Assembly: GCA_029961685.1 (NCBI GenBank) | Contig: JARWKL010000014.1 | Coordinates: 19,974,452 to 20,038,451, forward strand | DNA from: Aristolochia californica | Lineage: Eukaryota > Streptophyta > Magnoliopsida > Piperales > Aristolochiaceae | Direction of reading: 5' to 3' | DNA length: 64,000 nt | Part shown: positions 13,270 to 27,025 of the stretch, in pieces | Position numbering within the stretch: the first letter of the stretch is position 1 | Layout: each line of letters begins with the position of its first letter | Translations under genes and position numbers: made by a program | The notes under the pieces: generated by a model | What the model saw: only the letters and a program-made list of their open reading frames with translations | The model's database searches: none | Told to the model about the DNA's origin: nothing

Positions 13270-16200
13270 GGATATTTACCAGAGCCAAACAATCTACTTT
13301 TTGCCTATTTCACAAAAAGTGGACCTAAAAAATCACAGATACTATTTGGAATTATCTCTCTCAGCATTTGAGCATTTCCATTTTGGATGTTCAATTTTTT
13401 TTCAAACAAGGGTTTGCTCTCTCCCAGTTTTCTCGTAAACAAAATGATGTGGTAAATATAGATTACTAGAAAATGAAAATTTTAGAGTTTATGTATGCAA
13501 AAAAATTTGAAAACTATAATAAATGTGAGTGAAGAAAATTATTTCACGCACTAAAAATGAACACCAAACTTTTGTTATCCACGTTTGGGAAATTCCTCTA
13601 GTACAACCCCTAATAGCTTGGTGAAATTTTTTAAGAAAGAGATTTCTAATTGATCCTAGCATGTTTTAATGTGGTGGATATGCATGCCAGAAACATGTTG
13701 AAGAAGCAAAAGCCCAAATAATCCAAAATTTTCAAGGAGTAGAAAAAATTAAATTCTCAAGTTAACGTGTGGTAGGATAATTACCAGAGCCAAACAATCC
13801 ACTTTTTTCCTATTTCACAAAAAGCGGACCTAAAAAATCACTGACACTGTTTGGAATTATCTCTCTCAGCATTTGTGCATTTCCATTTAGGATGTTCAAT
13901 TTTTTTTCAAACATGGGTTTGCTCTCTCCCAGTTTTCTCGTAAACAAAAAGGTCTGGCAAATATAGATCACAAAAAAATGAAAATTTTTGAGTTTATGTA
14001 TGATAAAAAAATTGAAAACTATATTAAATATGAGAAAAGAAAATTATTTCACGTACTCAAAATGAACTCCAAAGATTTGTTATCCATGTGTTATCCACAT
14101 TTGGGAAATTCCACTTGTACAACTCCTAATAGCTTGGTGGAATTTTATAAGAAAGAGATTTCCAATTGATCCTAACATGTTTTAAATGTGGTGGATATGC
14201 ATGCCAGAAACATGTTAAAGATGCAAATGACCTAATCATCCAAAAATTTCAAGGAGAAGAAAAAATTAAATTCTCAAGTTAACGTGCGGTGGGATATTAA
14301 CGTTAGCCAAAAAACCCTCTTTTGCCTATTTTACAAAAAGCGGACCTAAAAAATTACGGATACTTTTCGCAATTATCTCTCTTTGCATTTGTGCATTTCC
14401 ATTTTGGATGTTCAATTTTTTTTAAAACTTGAGTTTTCACTCTCCCAGTTTTCTCGTAAACAAAAAGATAAGGAAAATATAGATCACAACAAAATGAAAA
14501 CTTTAGAGTTTATTCTGTAAGCAAAAAAAAATTAAAACATTAATAAATGTAAGTGAAGAAAATTATTCCATGCACTAAAAATGAACACAAAAGTTTTGTT
14601 ATCCACGTTTGGGAAATTCCACTAGTACAACCCCTAATAGCTTGGTGGAATTTTATAAGAAAGAGATTTCTAATTGATCCTAACATGTTTTAAATGTGGT
14701 GGATTTGCCTGCCAGAAACATGTTAAAGATCCAAAAGTCCTAATGATCCAAAAATTTCAAGCAGTTGAAAAACTTAAATTCTCAAGTTAACGGGCGGTGA
14801 GATAATTACAAGAGCCAAACAACCCACTTTTTTCCTATTTTACAAAAAGCGGACCTAAAAAATCACAGATACTGTTAGGAATTATCTCTCTCAGCATTTG
14901 TGCATTTCCATTTTGGATGTTCAACTTTTTTTCAAACTTGTGTTTTCTCTCTCCCAATTTTCTCGTAAACAAAAAGATAAGAAAAATATATATCACAAAA
15001 AAATGAAAATTGAAGAGTTTATGTTTGCAAAAATTTTTTAAAACAATAATAAATGTAGGAGAAGAAAATTATTTCACGCACCAAAAATGAACACCAAAGT
15101 TTTGTTAGCCATGTTTGGCAAATTCCACTAGTACAACCCTTAATAGCTTGTTGGAATTTTATAAAAAAGAGAATTCTAATTGATCCTATCATGTTTTAAA
15201 TGTGGTGGATATGCATGCTAGAAACATGTTGAAGATGCAAATGACGTAATTATCCAAAAATTTCAAGGAGTAGAAAAAATAATTCTCATGTTAACGTGCG
15301 GTGCGATATTTACCTGAGCCAAACAGCCCACTTTTGCCTATTTTACAAAAAGTGGACCTAAAAACTCACACATCCTTTTCGAAATAATCTCTCTCAGCAT
15401 TTGTCCATTTCCATTTTGGATGCTCAATTTTTTTTCAAACTTGAGTTTTCGCTCTCCCAATTTTCTTGTAAACAAAAAGATAAGGCAAATATAGATCACA
15501 ACAAAATGAAAATTTTAGAGTTTATTATGTAGGCAAAAAAATTGAAAACAATTATAAATCTGAGTGAAGAAAATAATTTCACGCGCTAAAAATGAACACC
15601 AACGTTTTGTTATCCATGTTAGGGAAATTTCACTAGTACAACCCCTAATAGCTTGGTGGAATTTTATAAGAAAGAGATTTCTAATTGATCATATCATGTT
15701 TTAAATGTGGTGGATATGCCTACAAGAAACATATTGAAGATGGAAATGACCTAATGATTCAAAAATTTCGAGGAGTAGACAAAATTAAATTCTCAGGTTA
15801 ACGTACGGTGGGATATTTACCAAAGCCAAACAACCCACTTTTTGCCTATTTTACAAAAAGCTGACAAAAAAAATCACAGATACTTTTTGGAATTATCTCT
15901 TTCAGCATTGGTGCATTTCCATTTTGGATGTTCAATTTTTTTTCCAACTTGGGTTTTCACTCTCCCAGTTTTCTTGTAAACAAAAAGATAAGGCAAATAT
16001 AGATCATAACAAAATGAAAATTTTAGAGTTTATTTTGCATGCAAAATTTTTTGAAAATTATAATAAATGTGAGTGAAGAAAATTATTTCACGCATTGAAA
16101 ATGAACACCAAAGTTTTGTTATTCACGTTTGGAAAATTCCACTAGTACAACCCCTAATAGCTTGCTGGAATTTAATAAAAAGAGATTTCTAATTGATCCT

Positions 16201-16821
16201 AACATGTTTTAAATGTGGTGGATATGCATGCCAGAAACATGTTGAAGACGCAAATGACCTAATGAACCAAAAATTTCTAGGAGTTCAAAAAATTAAATTC
16301 CGAAGTTAACGTGCAGTGGGATATTTACCAGAGCCAAACAACCCACTTTTTGCCTATTTTACAAAAAGAGGACCAAAAAAATCACAGATAATTTTCGAAA
16401 TTATCTCTTTCAACATTGGTGCATTTCCATTTTGGATGTTCAATTTTTTTTTAAACTTGGGTTTTCACTCTCCCAGTTTTCTCGTAAAAAAAAAGATAAG
16501 GCAAATATAAATCACTAAAAAATGAAAATTTTAGAGTTTATGTATGAAAAAATTGAAAAATTTAATAAATGTGAGTGAAGAAAATTATTTCACACACTAA
16601 AAATGTACACCAAAGTTTTGTTATCCTCGTTTGGGAAATTGTACAAGTACAACCCCTAATAGCTTGGTGGAATTTTATCAGAAAGAGATTTCTAATTCAT
16701 CCTAACATGTTTTAAATGTGGTGGATATGCATGCCAGAAACATGTTGAAGACGCAAATGACCTAATGATCCAAAAATTTCACGAAGTAGAAAAAATTAAA
16801 TTCTAAATTTAACATGTTGTG
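13270..16821 (+). repeat. Array section 5: seven units, left source block
   Basis: Units start at 13270, 13775, 14292, 14800, 15304, 15811 and 16319. The part from the 14079 microduplication to 17322 is matched by 24775-27690 at an offset of 10695-10697 bp, dropping to 10187 bp after 26506, so the right copy lacks the unit corresponding to 15811. Shared variants: GATATTAAC with AACCCTCTTTTGC (14292, 24987); GATACTGTTAGGAATTATC and CTTGTGTTTTC (14870, 25567); ACGCACCAAAAATG and GGCAAATTCCACTA (15075, 25775); AAATTGTAC (16640, 26825). Confidence 0.8.
14079..14097 (+). repeat. 11-bp tandem microduplication, GTTATCCATGT
   Basis: The conserved GTTATCCACGTTTGGG reads GTTATCCATGTGTTATCCACATTTGGG here, an 11-bp tandem copy. 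The same event is present at 24775-24793. The units that follow each site also share private variants, so the microduplication marks one copied block, not two independent slips. Confidence 0.85.
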
Positions 16822-19800
16822 GGATATTTACCAGAGCCACAGTTTTTTGCCTATTTTACAAAAAAGCGAACCTAAAAAATCACATATTCTTTTTTGAATT
16901 ATCTCTCTCAGCATTTCTGCATTTCCATTTTGGATGTTCAATTTTATTTGAAACTTGAGTTTTCACTCTCCCAGTTTTCTCGTAAACAAAAAGATAAGGC
17001 AAATATAGAACACAACAAAATGAAAATTTTAAAGTTTATGTATGCAAAAAAATTTGAAAACTATAATAAATGTGAGTGAAGAAAAATTTTTCACGCACTA
17101 AAAATGAACACCAAACTTTAGTTAACCATGTTTGGGAAATTCGAATAGTACAACCCCTAATAGCATGGTGGGATTTCATAAGAAAGATGTTTCTAATTGA
17201 TACTTAAATGTTTTAAATGTGGTGGATATGCCTGCCAAAAACATGTTGAAGATGCAAATGACCTAATAATCCAAAATTTTCAAGGAGAAGAAAAAATTAC
17301 ATTCTCAAGTTAACGTGCGGAGGGATATTTACCTGAGCCAAACCTCCCACTTTTGCCTATTTTACAAAAAGCGGACCTAAAATATCACAGATACTTTTCA
17401 GAATTATCTATCCCAGCATTTGTGCATTTCCATTTTGGATGTTCAATTTTTTTAAACTTGAGTTTTCACTCACCCAGTTTTCTCGTAAACAAAAAGATGA
17501 GGCAAATATCTGTCACAACAAAATGAAAATTTTAGAGTTTATTATGTATGCAAAAAAAATTGAAAACTATAATAAATGTGAGTGAAGAAAATTATTTCAC
17601 GCACTAAAAATGAACACCAAAGATTTGTTATCCATGTTTGGGAAATTCCACTCGTACAACCCCTAATAGCTTGGTGGAATTTTATAAGACGGAGATTTCT
17701 AATTGATCCTAACATGTTTTAAATGTGGTCGATATGCATGCCAGAAAATGTTGAATATGCAAATCACCTAATGATCCAAAAATTTCAAGGAGTAGAAAAA
17801 ATTAAATTCTCAAATTAACGTGCAGTGGAATATTTTCTAGAGCCAAACAACTTAACTTTTTCCTATTTTACAAAAAGCGGAACTAAAAAATCACAGATAC
17901 TTTTTGGAATTATCTCTCTCAGCATTTGTGCATTTCCATTTTGGAAGATCAATTTTTTTCAAACATGAGTTTTCACTCTCCCAGTTTTCTCGTAAAAAAA
18001 AAGATAACGCAAATGTAGATCACAACAAAATGAAAATTTTAAGGTTTATTGTGTATGCAAAAAAATTTGAAAATTATAATAAATGTGAGTGAAGAAAAAT
18101 ATTTCACGCTCTACAAATGAACACCAATGTTTTGTTATCCACGTTTGGGAAATTCCACTAGTACAACCCCTAATAGCTTGGTGGAATTTTATAAGAAAGA
18201 GATTTCTAAGTGATCCTATCATGTTTTAAATGTGGAGGATATGCATGCCAGAAACATGTTTAAGACGCAAAAGTCCTAATAATCCAAAAATTTCAAGCTG
18301 AAGAAAAAATTAAATTATCAAGATAACGTGCGATGGTTTATTTACCAGAGCCAAACAACCCACTTTTTACCTATTTTACAAAAAGAGGACCTAAAAAATC
18401 ATAGATACTTTTTGGAATTTTCTCTGTCAGCATTTGTGCATTTCTTTTTTGGATGTTCATTTTTTTTTTGAAACTTGAGTTTTCACTTTTCCAACTTTGT
18501 CGCAAACAAAAAGATAAGGCAAATATATATCACAACAAAATGAAAATTTTAGAGTTTATGTATGAAATTTTTTTGAAAATTGTAATAAATGTGAGTGAAG
18601 AAAATTATGTCACGCACTAAAAATGAACACCAAAGTTTTGTTATCCATGTTTGGGAAATTCTACTAGTGCAACCACTAATAGCTTGGTGGAATTTTTTAA
18701 GAAAGAGATTTCTAATTGATCCTAACATCTTTTAAATGTGGTAGATATGTATGCCAAAAACATATTGAAGATGCAAATGACCTAATAATCAAAAAACTTC
18801 AAGTTGTAGAAAAATTTAAATTACCAACTTAACGAGCGGTGGGATATTTCCCATAGCCAAACAACCCTCTTTTTGCCTATTTTACAAAAAAGCGGACCTA
18901 AAATATCACAGTTACTTTTTTCAATTATCTCTCTCAGCATTTGTGCATTTCCATTTCGGATATTCAATTTTATTTGAAACATGAGTTTCACTCTCCCAGT
19001 TTTCTCGGAAACAAAAAGATAAGGGAAATATTGATCACAACAAAGTGAAAAGTTTAGAGTCTATGTATGCAAAAAAAATTGAAAACTATAATAAAAGTGA
19101 GTGAAGAAAATTATTTCACGCACTAAAAATGAACTCCAAAGTTTTGTTAGCCACGTTTGGGAAATTCCACTAGTACAACTCCTAATAGCTTGGTGGAATT
19201 TTATAAGAAAGAGATTTCTAATTGATTCTAACATGTTTTAAATGTGGTGGATATGCATGCCAGAAACATGTTGAAGACGCAAATGACCTCATGATCCTAA
19301 AATTTCAAGGAGTAGAAAAAATTAAATTCTAAAGTTAAAGTGCAGTAGGATATTTACCAGAGCCACACTTTTTGCATGTTTTACAAAAAACGGACCTAAA
19401 AAATCACATATTCTTTTTTGAATTATATCTCTCAGCATTTGTGCATTTCCATTTTGGATGTTCAATTTTATTTGTAACTTGAGTTTTCACTCTCCCAGTT
19501 TTCTCGTAAACAAAAAGATAACGCAAATATAGAACACAATAAAATGAAAATTTTAGAGTTTATCTATACAAAAAAATTTGAAAACTATAATAAATGTGAG
19601 TGAAGAAAATTATTTCACGCACTAAAAATGAACAACAAAGTTTAGTTATCCATGTTTGGCAAATTCTACTAGTACAACCCCTAATAGCTTGGTGGAATTT
19701 TTTAACAAAGAGATTTCTAATTGATCCTAGCTTGTTTTAAACGTGGTGGATATGCAAGCTAAAAACATATTGAAGATGCAAATGACCTAATGATCCGAAA

Positions 19801-20816
19801 ATTTCAAGTTGTAGAAAATTTAAATTCTCAAGTTAACGAGCGGTGGGATATTTACCATAGCCAAAACTCCAACTTTTTGCCTATTTTACAAAAAGCGGAC
19901 CTAAAAAATCACAATTACATTTTTCAATTATCCCACTCAGCCTTTGTGCATTTCCATTTCGGATGTTCAATTTTATTTGAAACATGAGTTTCACTCTCCC
20001 AGTTTTCTCGTAAACAAAAAGATAAGGGAAATATTGATCACAACAAAATAAAAATTTTAGAGTCTATGTATACAAAAAAGTTTGAAAGCTATAATAAATG
20101 TGAGTGAAGAAAATTATTTCACGCACTAAAAATGAACTCCAAAGTTTTGTTAGCCACGTTTGGAAAATTCCACTAGTACAACTCCTAATAGCTTGGTGGA
20201 ATTTTATAAGAAAGAGATTTCTAATTGATCCTAACATGTTTTAAATGTGGCGGATATGTATGCTAGAAACATGTTTAAGATGTAAATGTCCTAATTATCA
20301 AAAAATTTCGAGTAGAAAAAATTAAATTCTCAAGTTAACGTGTGGAGGGATATTTACCTTAGAAAAACAACACACTTTTTCAAAATCACAAATACTTTTC
20401 GAAATTTTGTGCATTTCCATTTTGGATGTTCAATTATTTTCTCACTTGAGTTTTCAGTCTCCCAGTTTTCTCGTAAACAAAAAGAAAAGGCAAACATAGA
20501 TCACCACAATATGGAAATTTTAGAGTTTATTATGTATGCAAAAAAATTTGAAAGCAATAATAAATCTGAGTGAAGAAAATTATTTCACTCACTAAAAATG
20601 AACACCAAAGTTTTGGGATCCACGTTTGGGAAATTCAATAAGTACAACCCCTAATAGCTTGGTTGAATTTTATAAGAAAGAGATTTCTAATTCATCCTAA
20701 CATGTTTTAAATGTGGTGGATATGCCTGCCAAAAACATGTTGAAGATGCAAATGACCTAATGATCCAAAAATTTCAAGGAGAAGAAAAAATTAAATTCTC
20801 AAGTTGACGTGCGGTG
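16822..20816 (+). repeat. Array section 6: eight units, source of distant copies
   Basis: Units start at 16822, 17323, 17828, 18335, 18842, 19348, 19846 and 20348. Units 17323-18841 recur at 35703-37215. Units 19348 and 19846 recur at 27009 and 27690. Units 16822, 19348 and 27009 share a shortened start, GAGCCACA(C/G)TTTTT, lacking AAACAACCC, together with GAACACAA and TTCTTTTTTGAATTAT. Units 18842 and 19846 are 'A-type': CATAGCC, ACGAGCGGTGG, ATGAGTTTCACTCTCCCAG, AGGGAAATATTGATCAC. The same type opens each copy of the higher-order repeat at 27690. The unit at 20348 is only 469 bp, with two internal deletions near 20380 and 20407. Confidence 0.82.
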
Positions 20817-22183
20817 GGATATTCACCAGAGCCAAACAACCCACTTTTTGCCTATTTTACGAAGAGTGGACCTAAAAAATCATAGATACTTTTTGGAATT
20901 ATCTCTCTAAACATTTGTGCATTTCTTTTTTGGATGTTCAATTTTTTTTCAAGCTTGAGTTTTAACTCTCCCAGTTTTCTCGTAAACAAAATGCTAAGGG
21001 AAATATAGATCACAACAAAATGAAAATTTTGGAGTTTATTACGTATGCAAAAAAAATTGAAAATTATAATAAATGTGGGGGAAGAAAATTATTTCATGCA
21101 CTAAAAATGAACACCAAAGTTTTGTTATCCACGTTTGGGAAATTCCTCTTGTACAATCCCTAATAGCTTGGTGGGATTTTATAAGAAACATATTTCTAAT
21201 TGATACTTACATGTTTTAAATGTGGTGGATATGCATGCCAGAAACATGTTGAAGTTGCAAATGACCTAATGATGCAAAAATTTCAAGGGGTAGAAAAAAT
21301 TACATTCTCATGTTAACGTGCGGAGGGATATTTACCTGAGCAAAACATCCCACATTTGCCTATTTTACAAAAAGCGGACCTAAAAAATCACAGATACGTT
21401 TTGGAATTATCTATCTCAGCATTTGTGCATTTCCATTTTGGATGTTCAATTTTTTTTTAAACATAAGTTTTCACTCACCCAGTTCTCTCATAAACAAAAA
21501 GATAAGGCAAATATAGATAACAACAAAATGAAAATTTTTGAATTTATTATGTATGCAAAAGAATTTGAAAAAAATAATAAATCTGAGTGAAGAAAATTAT
21601 TTCATGCACTAAAAATGAACACCAAAGTTTTGTTATCCACGTTAGGGAAATTCCACTAGTACAACCACTAATAGCTATGTGGAATTTTATAAGAAAGAGA
21701 TTTCTAATCGATCCTAACATGTTTTAAATGTGGTGGATATGCCTGCCAGAAACTTGTTGAAGATGCAAATGACCTAATGATCCAAAAATTTCAAGGAGAA
21801 GAAAAAATTATATTCTCAAGTTAACGTGCGGTGAGATAATTACCAGAGCTAAGCAACCCACTTTTTGCCTATTTTACAAAAAGCGGACCTAAAAAATCAC
21901 AGAAACTGCTTGGAATTATCTCTCTCTGCATTTGTGCATTTCCATGTTGGATGTTCAATTTTTTTTCAAACCTGGGTTTTCACTCTCCCTGTTTTCTCGT
22001 AAACAAAAAGATAAGACAAATATATATCACAAAAAAATTAAAATTTTAGAGTTTATGTATGCAAATAAATTTGAAAACTATAGTAAATGTGAGTGAAGAA
22101 AATTATTTCACGCTCCAAAAATGAACACCAAAGATTTGTTTGCCCCATTTGGGAAATTGCACCAGTACAACCCCTAATAGCTT

Positions 22184-22292
22184 GGTGGAATTTTATAAAA
22201 AAAAGATTTTAAATTGATCCTAACATGTTTTAAATGTGGTGGAAATTTTATAAAAAAGAGATTTCTAAGTGATCCGAACATGTTTTAAATGC
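22184..22292 (+). repeat. Internal 54-bp tandem duplication in a monomer
   Basis: Within the unit starting at 21834 (561 bp), the interval from GGTGGAATTTTAT to TTTAAATGT is present twice, at 22184-22237 and 22238-22292. Both edges lie at GGTGGA, which occurs naturally twice in every monomer (GCTTGGTGGAATT and ATGTGGTGGATATG). Unequal pairing or slippage between these two hexamers explains the event. It recurs at 24261-24368. Confidence 0.9.
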
Positions 22293-24260
22293 GGGGGATA
22301 TGCATGCCAGAAACTTGTTGAAGATGCAAATGACCTAATGATCCAAAAGTTTCAAGGAGTAGAAAAAATGGAATTCTCAAGTTAACGTGCAGTGGGATAT
22401 TTACGAGAGCCAAACAACCCACTTTTTCCCTATTTTACAAAAAGTGGACCTAAAAAATCACAGATACTATTGGAATTATCTCTCTCTGCATTTGTGCATT
22501 TCCATTTTTAATGTTCATTTTTTTTTAACTTGGGTTTTCACTCTCTCAGTTTTCTCGGAAACAAAAAGATAAGGCAAATATATATCACAAAAAAATGAAA
22601 ATTTTAGAGTTTATGTGTGCAAAAAAATTTGAAAACTATAATAAATGTGAGTGAAGAAAATTATTTCACGCACTGAAAATGAACACCAAAGTTTTGTTAG
22701 CCACGTTTGGGAAATTCCACTAGTACAACCCCTAATAGCTTGGACGAATTTTATAAAAAAGAGATTTCTAATTGATCCTAACATGTTTTAAATGTGGTGG
22801 ATATGAATGGCAGAAACATGTTGAAGATACAAAAGACCTAATGATCCAAAAATTTCAAGCAGAAGAAAAAATTAAATTCTCAAGTTAACGTGCGGTGCGA
22901 TATTTACCAGAGCAAAACAACCCATTTTTTGCCTATTTTACAAAGAGCGGACCTAAAAAATCATACATACTATTTGGAATTATCTCTCTCAGCATTTGTG
23001 CATTTCCATTTTGGATGTTCAAATTTTTTTCAAACTTGATTTTTCTCTCCCAGTTTTCTCCTATACAAAACGATCAAGGAAATATAGATCACAACAAAAT
23101 GAAAATTTTGGAGTTTATTACGTATGCGAAAAAAATTGAAAAGTATAATAAATGTGAGGGAAGAAAATTATTTCACGCACTAAAAATGAACACCAAATTT
23201 TTGTTATCCACGTTTGGGAAATTCCACTAGTACAACCCCTAATAGCAAGGTGGGATTTTATAAGAAAGAGATTTCTAATTGATACTTACATATTTTCAAA
23301 GTGGTGGATATGCATGCCAGAAACATGTTGAAGATGCAAATAACCTAATGATCCAAAAATTTCAAGGAGTAGAAATAATTAAATTCTCAAGTTAACGTGC
23401 TGAGGGATATTTACCTTAGCCAAACATCCCACATTTGCCTATTTTACAAAAAGCTTACCTAAAAAATCACAAATACCTTTCGGAATTATGTATCTCAGCA
23501 TTTGTGCATTTCCATTTTGGATGTTCAATTTTTTTTCAAAATTGAGTTTTCACTCACCCAGTTTTCTCGTAAACAAAAAGATAATGCAAATATAGATGAC
23601 AACAAAATGAAAAATTTTAAGTTTATTATGTATGAAAAAGAATTTGAAAACAATAATAAATCTGAGTGAAGTAAATTGTTTCATGCACTAAAAATGAACA
23701 CCAAAGTTTTGCTATTGACATTTGGGAAATTCCACTAGTACAACCACTAATAGCTAAGTGAAATTTTATAAGAAAGAGATTTCTAATTGATCCCAAAATG
23801 TTTTAAATGTGGTGGATATGCCTGCCAGAAACATGTTGAAGATGCAAATGACCTAATGATCGAAAAATTTCAAGGAGATGAAAAAAATTAAATTCTCAAG
23901 TTAACGTGCGGTGAGATATTTACCAGAGGTAAACAACCAACTTTTTGCCTATTTTACAAAAAGCGGACCTAAACAATCACAGATACTGCTTGGAATTATC
24001 TCTCTCAGCATTTGTGCATTTCATGTTGGATGTTCAATTTTTTTTTAAACTTCGGTTTTCACTCTCCCTGTTTTCTCGTAAACAAAAAGATAAGGCAAAT
24101 ACATATCACAAAAATGAAAATTTTAGAGTTTATGTATACAAATAAATTTGAAAACTATAATAAATGTGAGTGAAGAAAATTATTTTACGCACTAAAAATG
24201 AATACCAAAGTTTTGTTAGCCTCGTTTGGGAAATTCCACCAATACAACCTCTAATAGCTT

Positions 24261-24368
24261 GGTGGAATTTTATAAAAAAGAGATTCTAATTGATCCTAAC
24301 ATGTTTTATATGTGATGGAAATTTTATAAAAATGAAATTTCTAATTGATCCTAACATGTTTTAAATGT
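24261..24368 (+). repeat. Same internal 54-bp duplication, second copy
   Basis: The copies are 24261-24313 and 24314-24368, with the internal edge diverged to GATGGAAATTTTAT. The edge lies 2076 bp from its equivalent at 22238, in step with the surrounding higher-order repeat, so the duplication arose once and was copied with the block. Confidence 0.88.
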
Positions 24369-24467
24369 GGTGGATATGCAGGCCTAAAACATGATGAAGA
24401 TGCAAATGACCTCATGATCCAAAAATTTCAAGTAGAAAAAATTAAATTCTCAAGTGAACGAGTCGAG

Positions 24468-27025
24468 GGATATATACCAGAGCCAAACAACCCACTTTTT
24501 TCCTATTTTACAAAAAGCGGACCAAAAAAATCATCGTTACGTTTTGGAATTATCTGTCTTAGCAATTGTGCATTTCCATTTTGGATGTTCAATTTTTTTT
24601 CAAAATTGAGTTTTCACTCTCCCAGTTTTCTTGTAAACAAAAAGATAAGGCAAATATAGATCACAACAAAACTGAAAATTTTAGAGTTTATTTTGTATGA
24701 AATAAAAATTAAAACTATAATAAATGTGAGTGAAGAAAATTATTTCACGCACTAAAAATGAACACCAAAGTTTTGTTATCCATGTGTTATCCACGTTTGG
24801 GAAATTCCACTAGTTCAACCCCTAATAGATATGTGGGATTTTATAAGAAAGAGATTTCTAATTGATACTTACCTGTTTTAAATGTGGAGGATATGCATGC
24901 CAGAAACATGTTGAAGATGCGACTGCCTAATGATCCAAAAATTTAAAGGAGTAGAAAAAATTAAATTCTCAAGTTAACGTGCGGTGGGATATTAACCTTA
25001 GCCAAACAACCCTCTTTTGCATATTTTACAAAAATTGGACCTAAAAAATCACGGATACTTTTCAGAATTATCTCTCTCAGCATTTGTGCATTTCCATTTT
25101 GGATGTTCAATTTTTTTTAAAACATGAGTTTTCACTCTCCCAGTTTTCTTGTAAACAAAAAGATATGGCAAATATAGATCACAACAAAATGAAAATTTTA
25201 GGGTTTATTATGTATGCAAAAATATTTGAAAACATTAATAAATGTGAATGAAGAAGATTATTCCACGCACTAAAAATGAACACCAAAGTTTTGTTATCCA
25301 CGTTTGGGAAATTCCATTAGTACAACCCCTAATAGCTTGGTGGAATTTTATAAGAAAGAGATTTCTAATTGATCTTAACATGTTTTAAATTTGGTGGATA
25401 TGCCTGCCGAAAACATGTTGAAGATCCAAATGACCTAATGATCCAAAAAATTTCAAGGAGTTGAAAAAATTAAATTATCAAGTTAACGTGCGGTGAGATA
25501 TTTACTAGAGCCAAACAACCCAGTTTTTGCCTATTTTACAAAAAGTGGACCTAAAAAATCACAGATACTGTTAGGAATTATCTCTCTCAACATTTGTGCA
25601 TTTCCATTTTGGATGTTCAATGTTTTTTCAAACTTGTGTTTTCCCTCTCCCAATTTTCTCGTAAACAAAAAGATTAGGCAAATATAAATCACAAAATAAT
25701 TAAAATTTTAGAGTTTATGTATGCAAAAAAATTTGAAAACAACATAAATGTGACTGAAAAAAATTATTTCACGCACCAAAAATGAACACCAAAGTTTTGT
25801 TAGCCACGTTTGGCAAATTCCACTAGGACAACCCTTCATAGCTTGTTGGAATTTTATAAAAAAAGGTATTCTAATTGATCCTAACATATTTTAAATGTGG
25901 GGTATATGCATTCTAGAAACATGTTGAAGATGCAAATGACCTAATGATCCAAAAATTTCACGGAGTAGAAAAAATTAAATTCTCATGTTAACGTGCGGTG
26001 GGATATTTACCAAAGCCAAACAACCCACCTTTTGCCAATGTTACAAAAAGCGGACCTAAAAAATCACAGATATTGTTTGGAATTATCTCTCTCAGCATTT
26101 GTGCATTTCCATTTTGGATGTTCAATTTTTTTTCGAACTTGGGTTTTCACTCTCGCAGTTTTCTCATAAACAAAAAGATAAGGCAAATATATATCACAAA
26201 AAAATAAAAATTATAGATTTTATGTATGCAAAAAAAATTGAAAACTAAATAAATGTGAGTGTAGAAAAATATTTTACGCACTAAAAATGAACACCAAAGT
26301 TTTGTTAGCCACGTTTTGGAAATTCCACTAGTACAACCCCTAATAGCTTGGAGGAATTTTATAAAAAAGAGATTTCTATTTGATCCTAACATGTTTTAAA
26401 TGTGGTGGATATGTACGCCTTAAATATGTTGAAGATGCAAATGACCTAATGGTACAAAAATTTGAAGGAGTAGAAAAAGTTAAATTCTCTAGTTAACATG
26501 CGGTGGGATATTTACATGAGCCAAACAACTTACTTTTTTCCTATTTTACAAAAAGCGGAGCTAAAAAATCACAGATTCTTTTTGGAATTATCTCTCTCAG
26601 CATTTGTTCACTTCCATTTTGGATGTTCATTTTTTTTTCAAACTTGAGTTTTTACTCTCCCAGTTTTCTCGTAAACAAAAAAATAAGGGAAATATAAATC
26701 ACAAAAAAATGAAAATTTTAGTTTATGTATGAAAAAAAATTGAAAACTACAATAAATGTCAGTGAAGAAAATTATTTCACGCACTAAAAATGAACACTAA
26801 AGTTTTGTTACCCTCGTGTGGGAAATTGTACTAGTACAACCCCTAATAGCTTGGTGGAATTTTATAAGAAAGAGATTTCTAATTGATTCTAACGTGTTTT
26901 AAATGTCGTGGATATGAATGCCCAAAACTTGTTCAAGACGCAAATGACCTAATGATCCTAAAATTTCAAGGAGTAGAAAAAATTAAATTCTAAAGTTAAC
27001 GTGCGGTGGGATATTTACCAGAGCC
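24468..27025 (+). repeat. Array section 8: right copy of 13.8-17 kb block
   Basis: Units start at 24468, 24987, 25496, 26001, 26506 and 27009. The section corresponds to 13775-17322 with one unit missing between 26001 and 26506. The last unit, 27009, is interrupted 17 bases in, after GATATTTACCAGAGCC, by the retroelement-derived insert. Its remainder continues at 27225. Its left flank (ATGATCCTAAAATTTC, AATTCTAAAGTTAA) matches the left flank of unit 19348, which is an uninterrupted relative. Confidence 0.85.
24775..24793 (+). repeat. Same 11-bp microduplication, second location
   Basis: GTTATCCATGTGTTATCCACG is the counterpart of 14079-14097 at an offset of 10696 bp, in step with the neighbouring unit starts (10695-10697 bp). 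It supports the copy relationship between the two regions. Confidence 0.85.

Larger units (their letters stand above)
20817..24467 (+). repeat. Higher-order repeat, ~2.08 kb offset, two copies
   Basis: Units start at 20817, 21326, 21834, 22395, 22898, 23405 and 23914. Units 20817, 21326 and 21834 match 22898, 23405 and 23914 at offsets of 2081, 2079 and 2080 bp; 22395 is an unrelated spacer unit. Shared variants: AATTTTGGAGTTTATTACGTATGC (units 20817 and 22898), TTGATACTTACAT, ACATCCCACATTTGCC with ATCTCAGC after TTAT (21326 and 23405), CAACCACTAATAGCTA (about 21665 and 23745), CTGCTTGGAATTATC and CATGTTGGATGTTCAA (21834 and 23914), and the internal 55-bp duplication. A related pair sits at about 17.2-17.4 kb. 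Confidence 0.85.
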
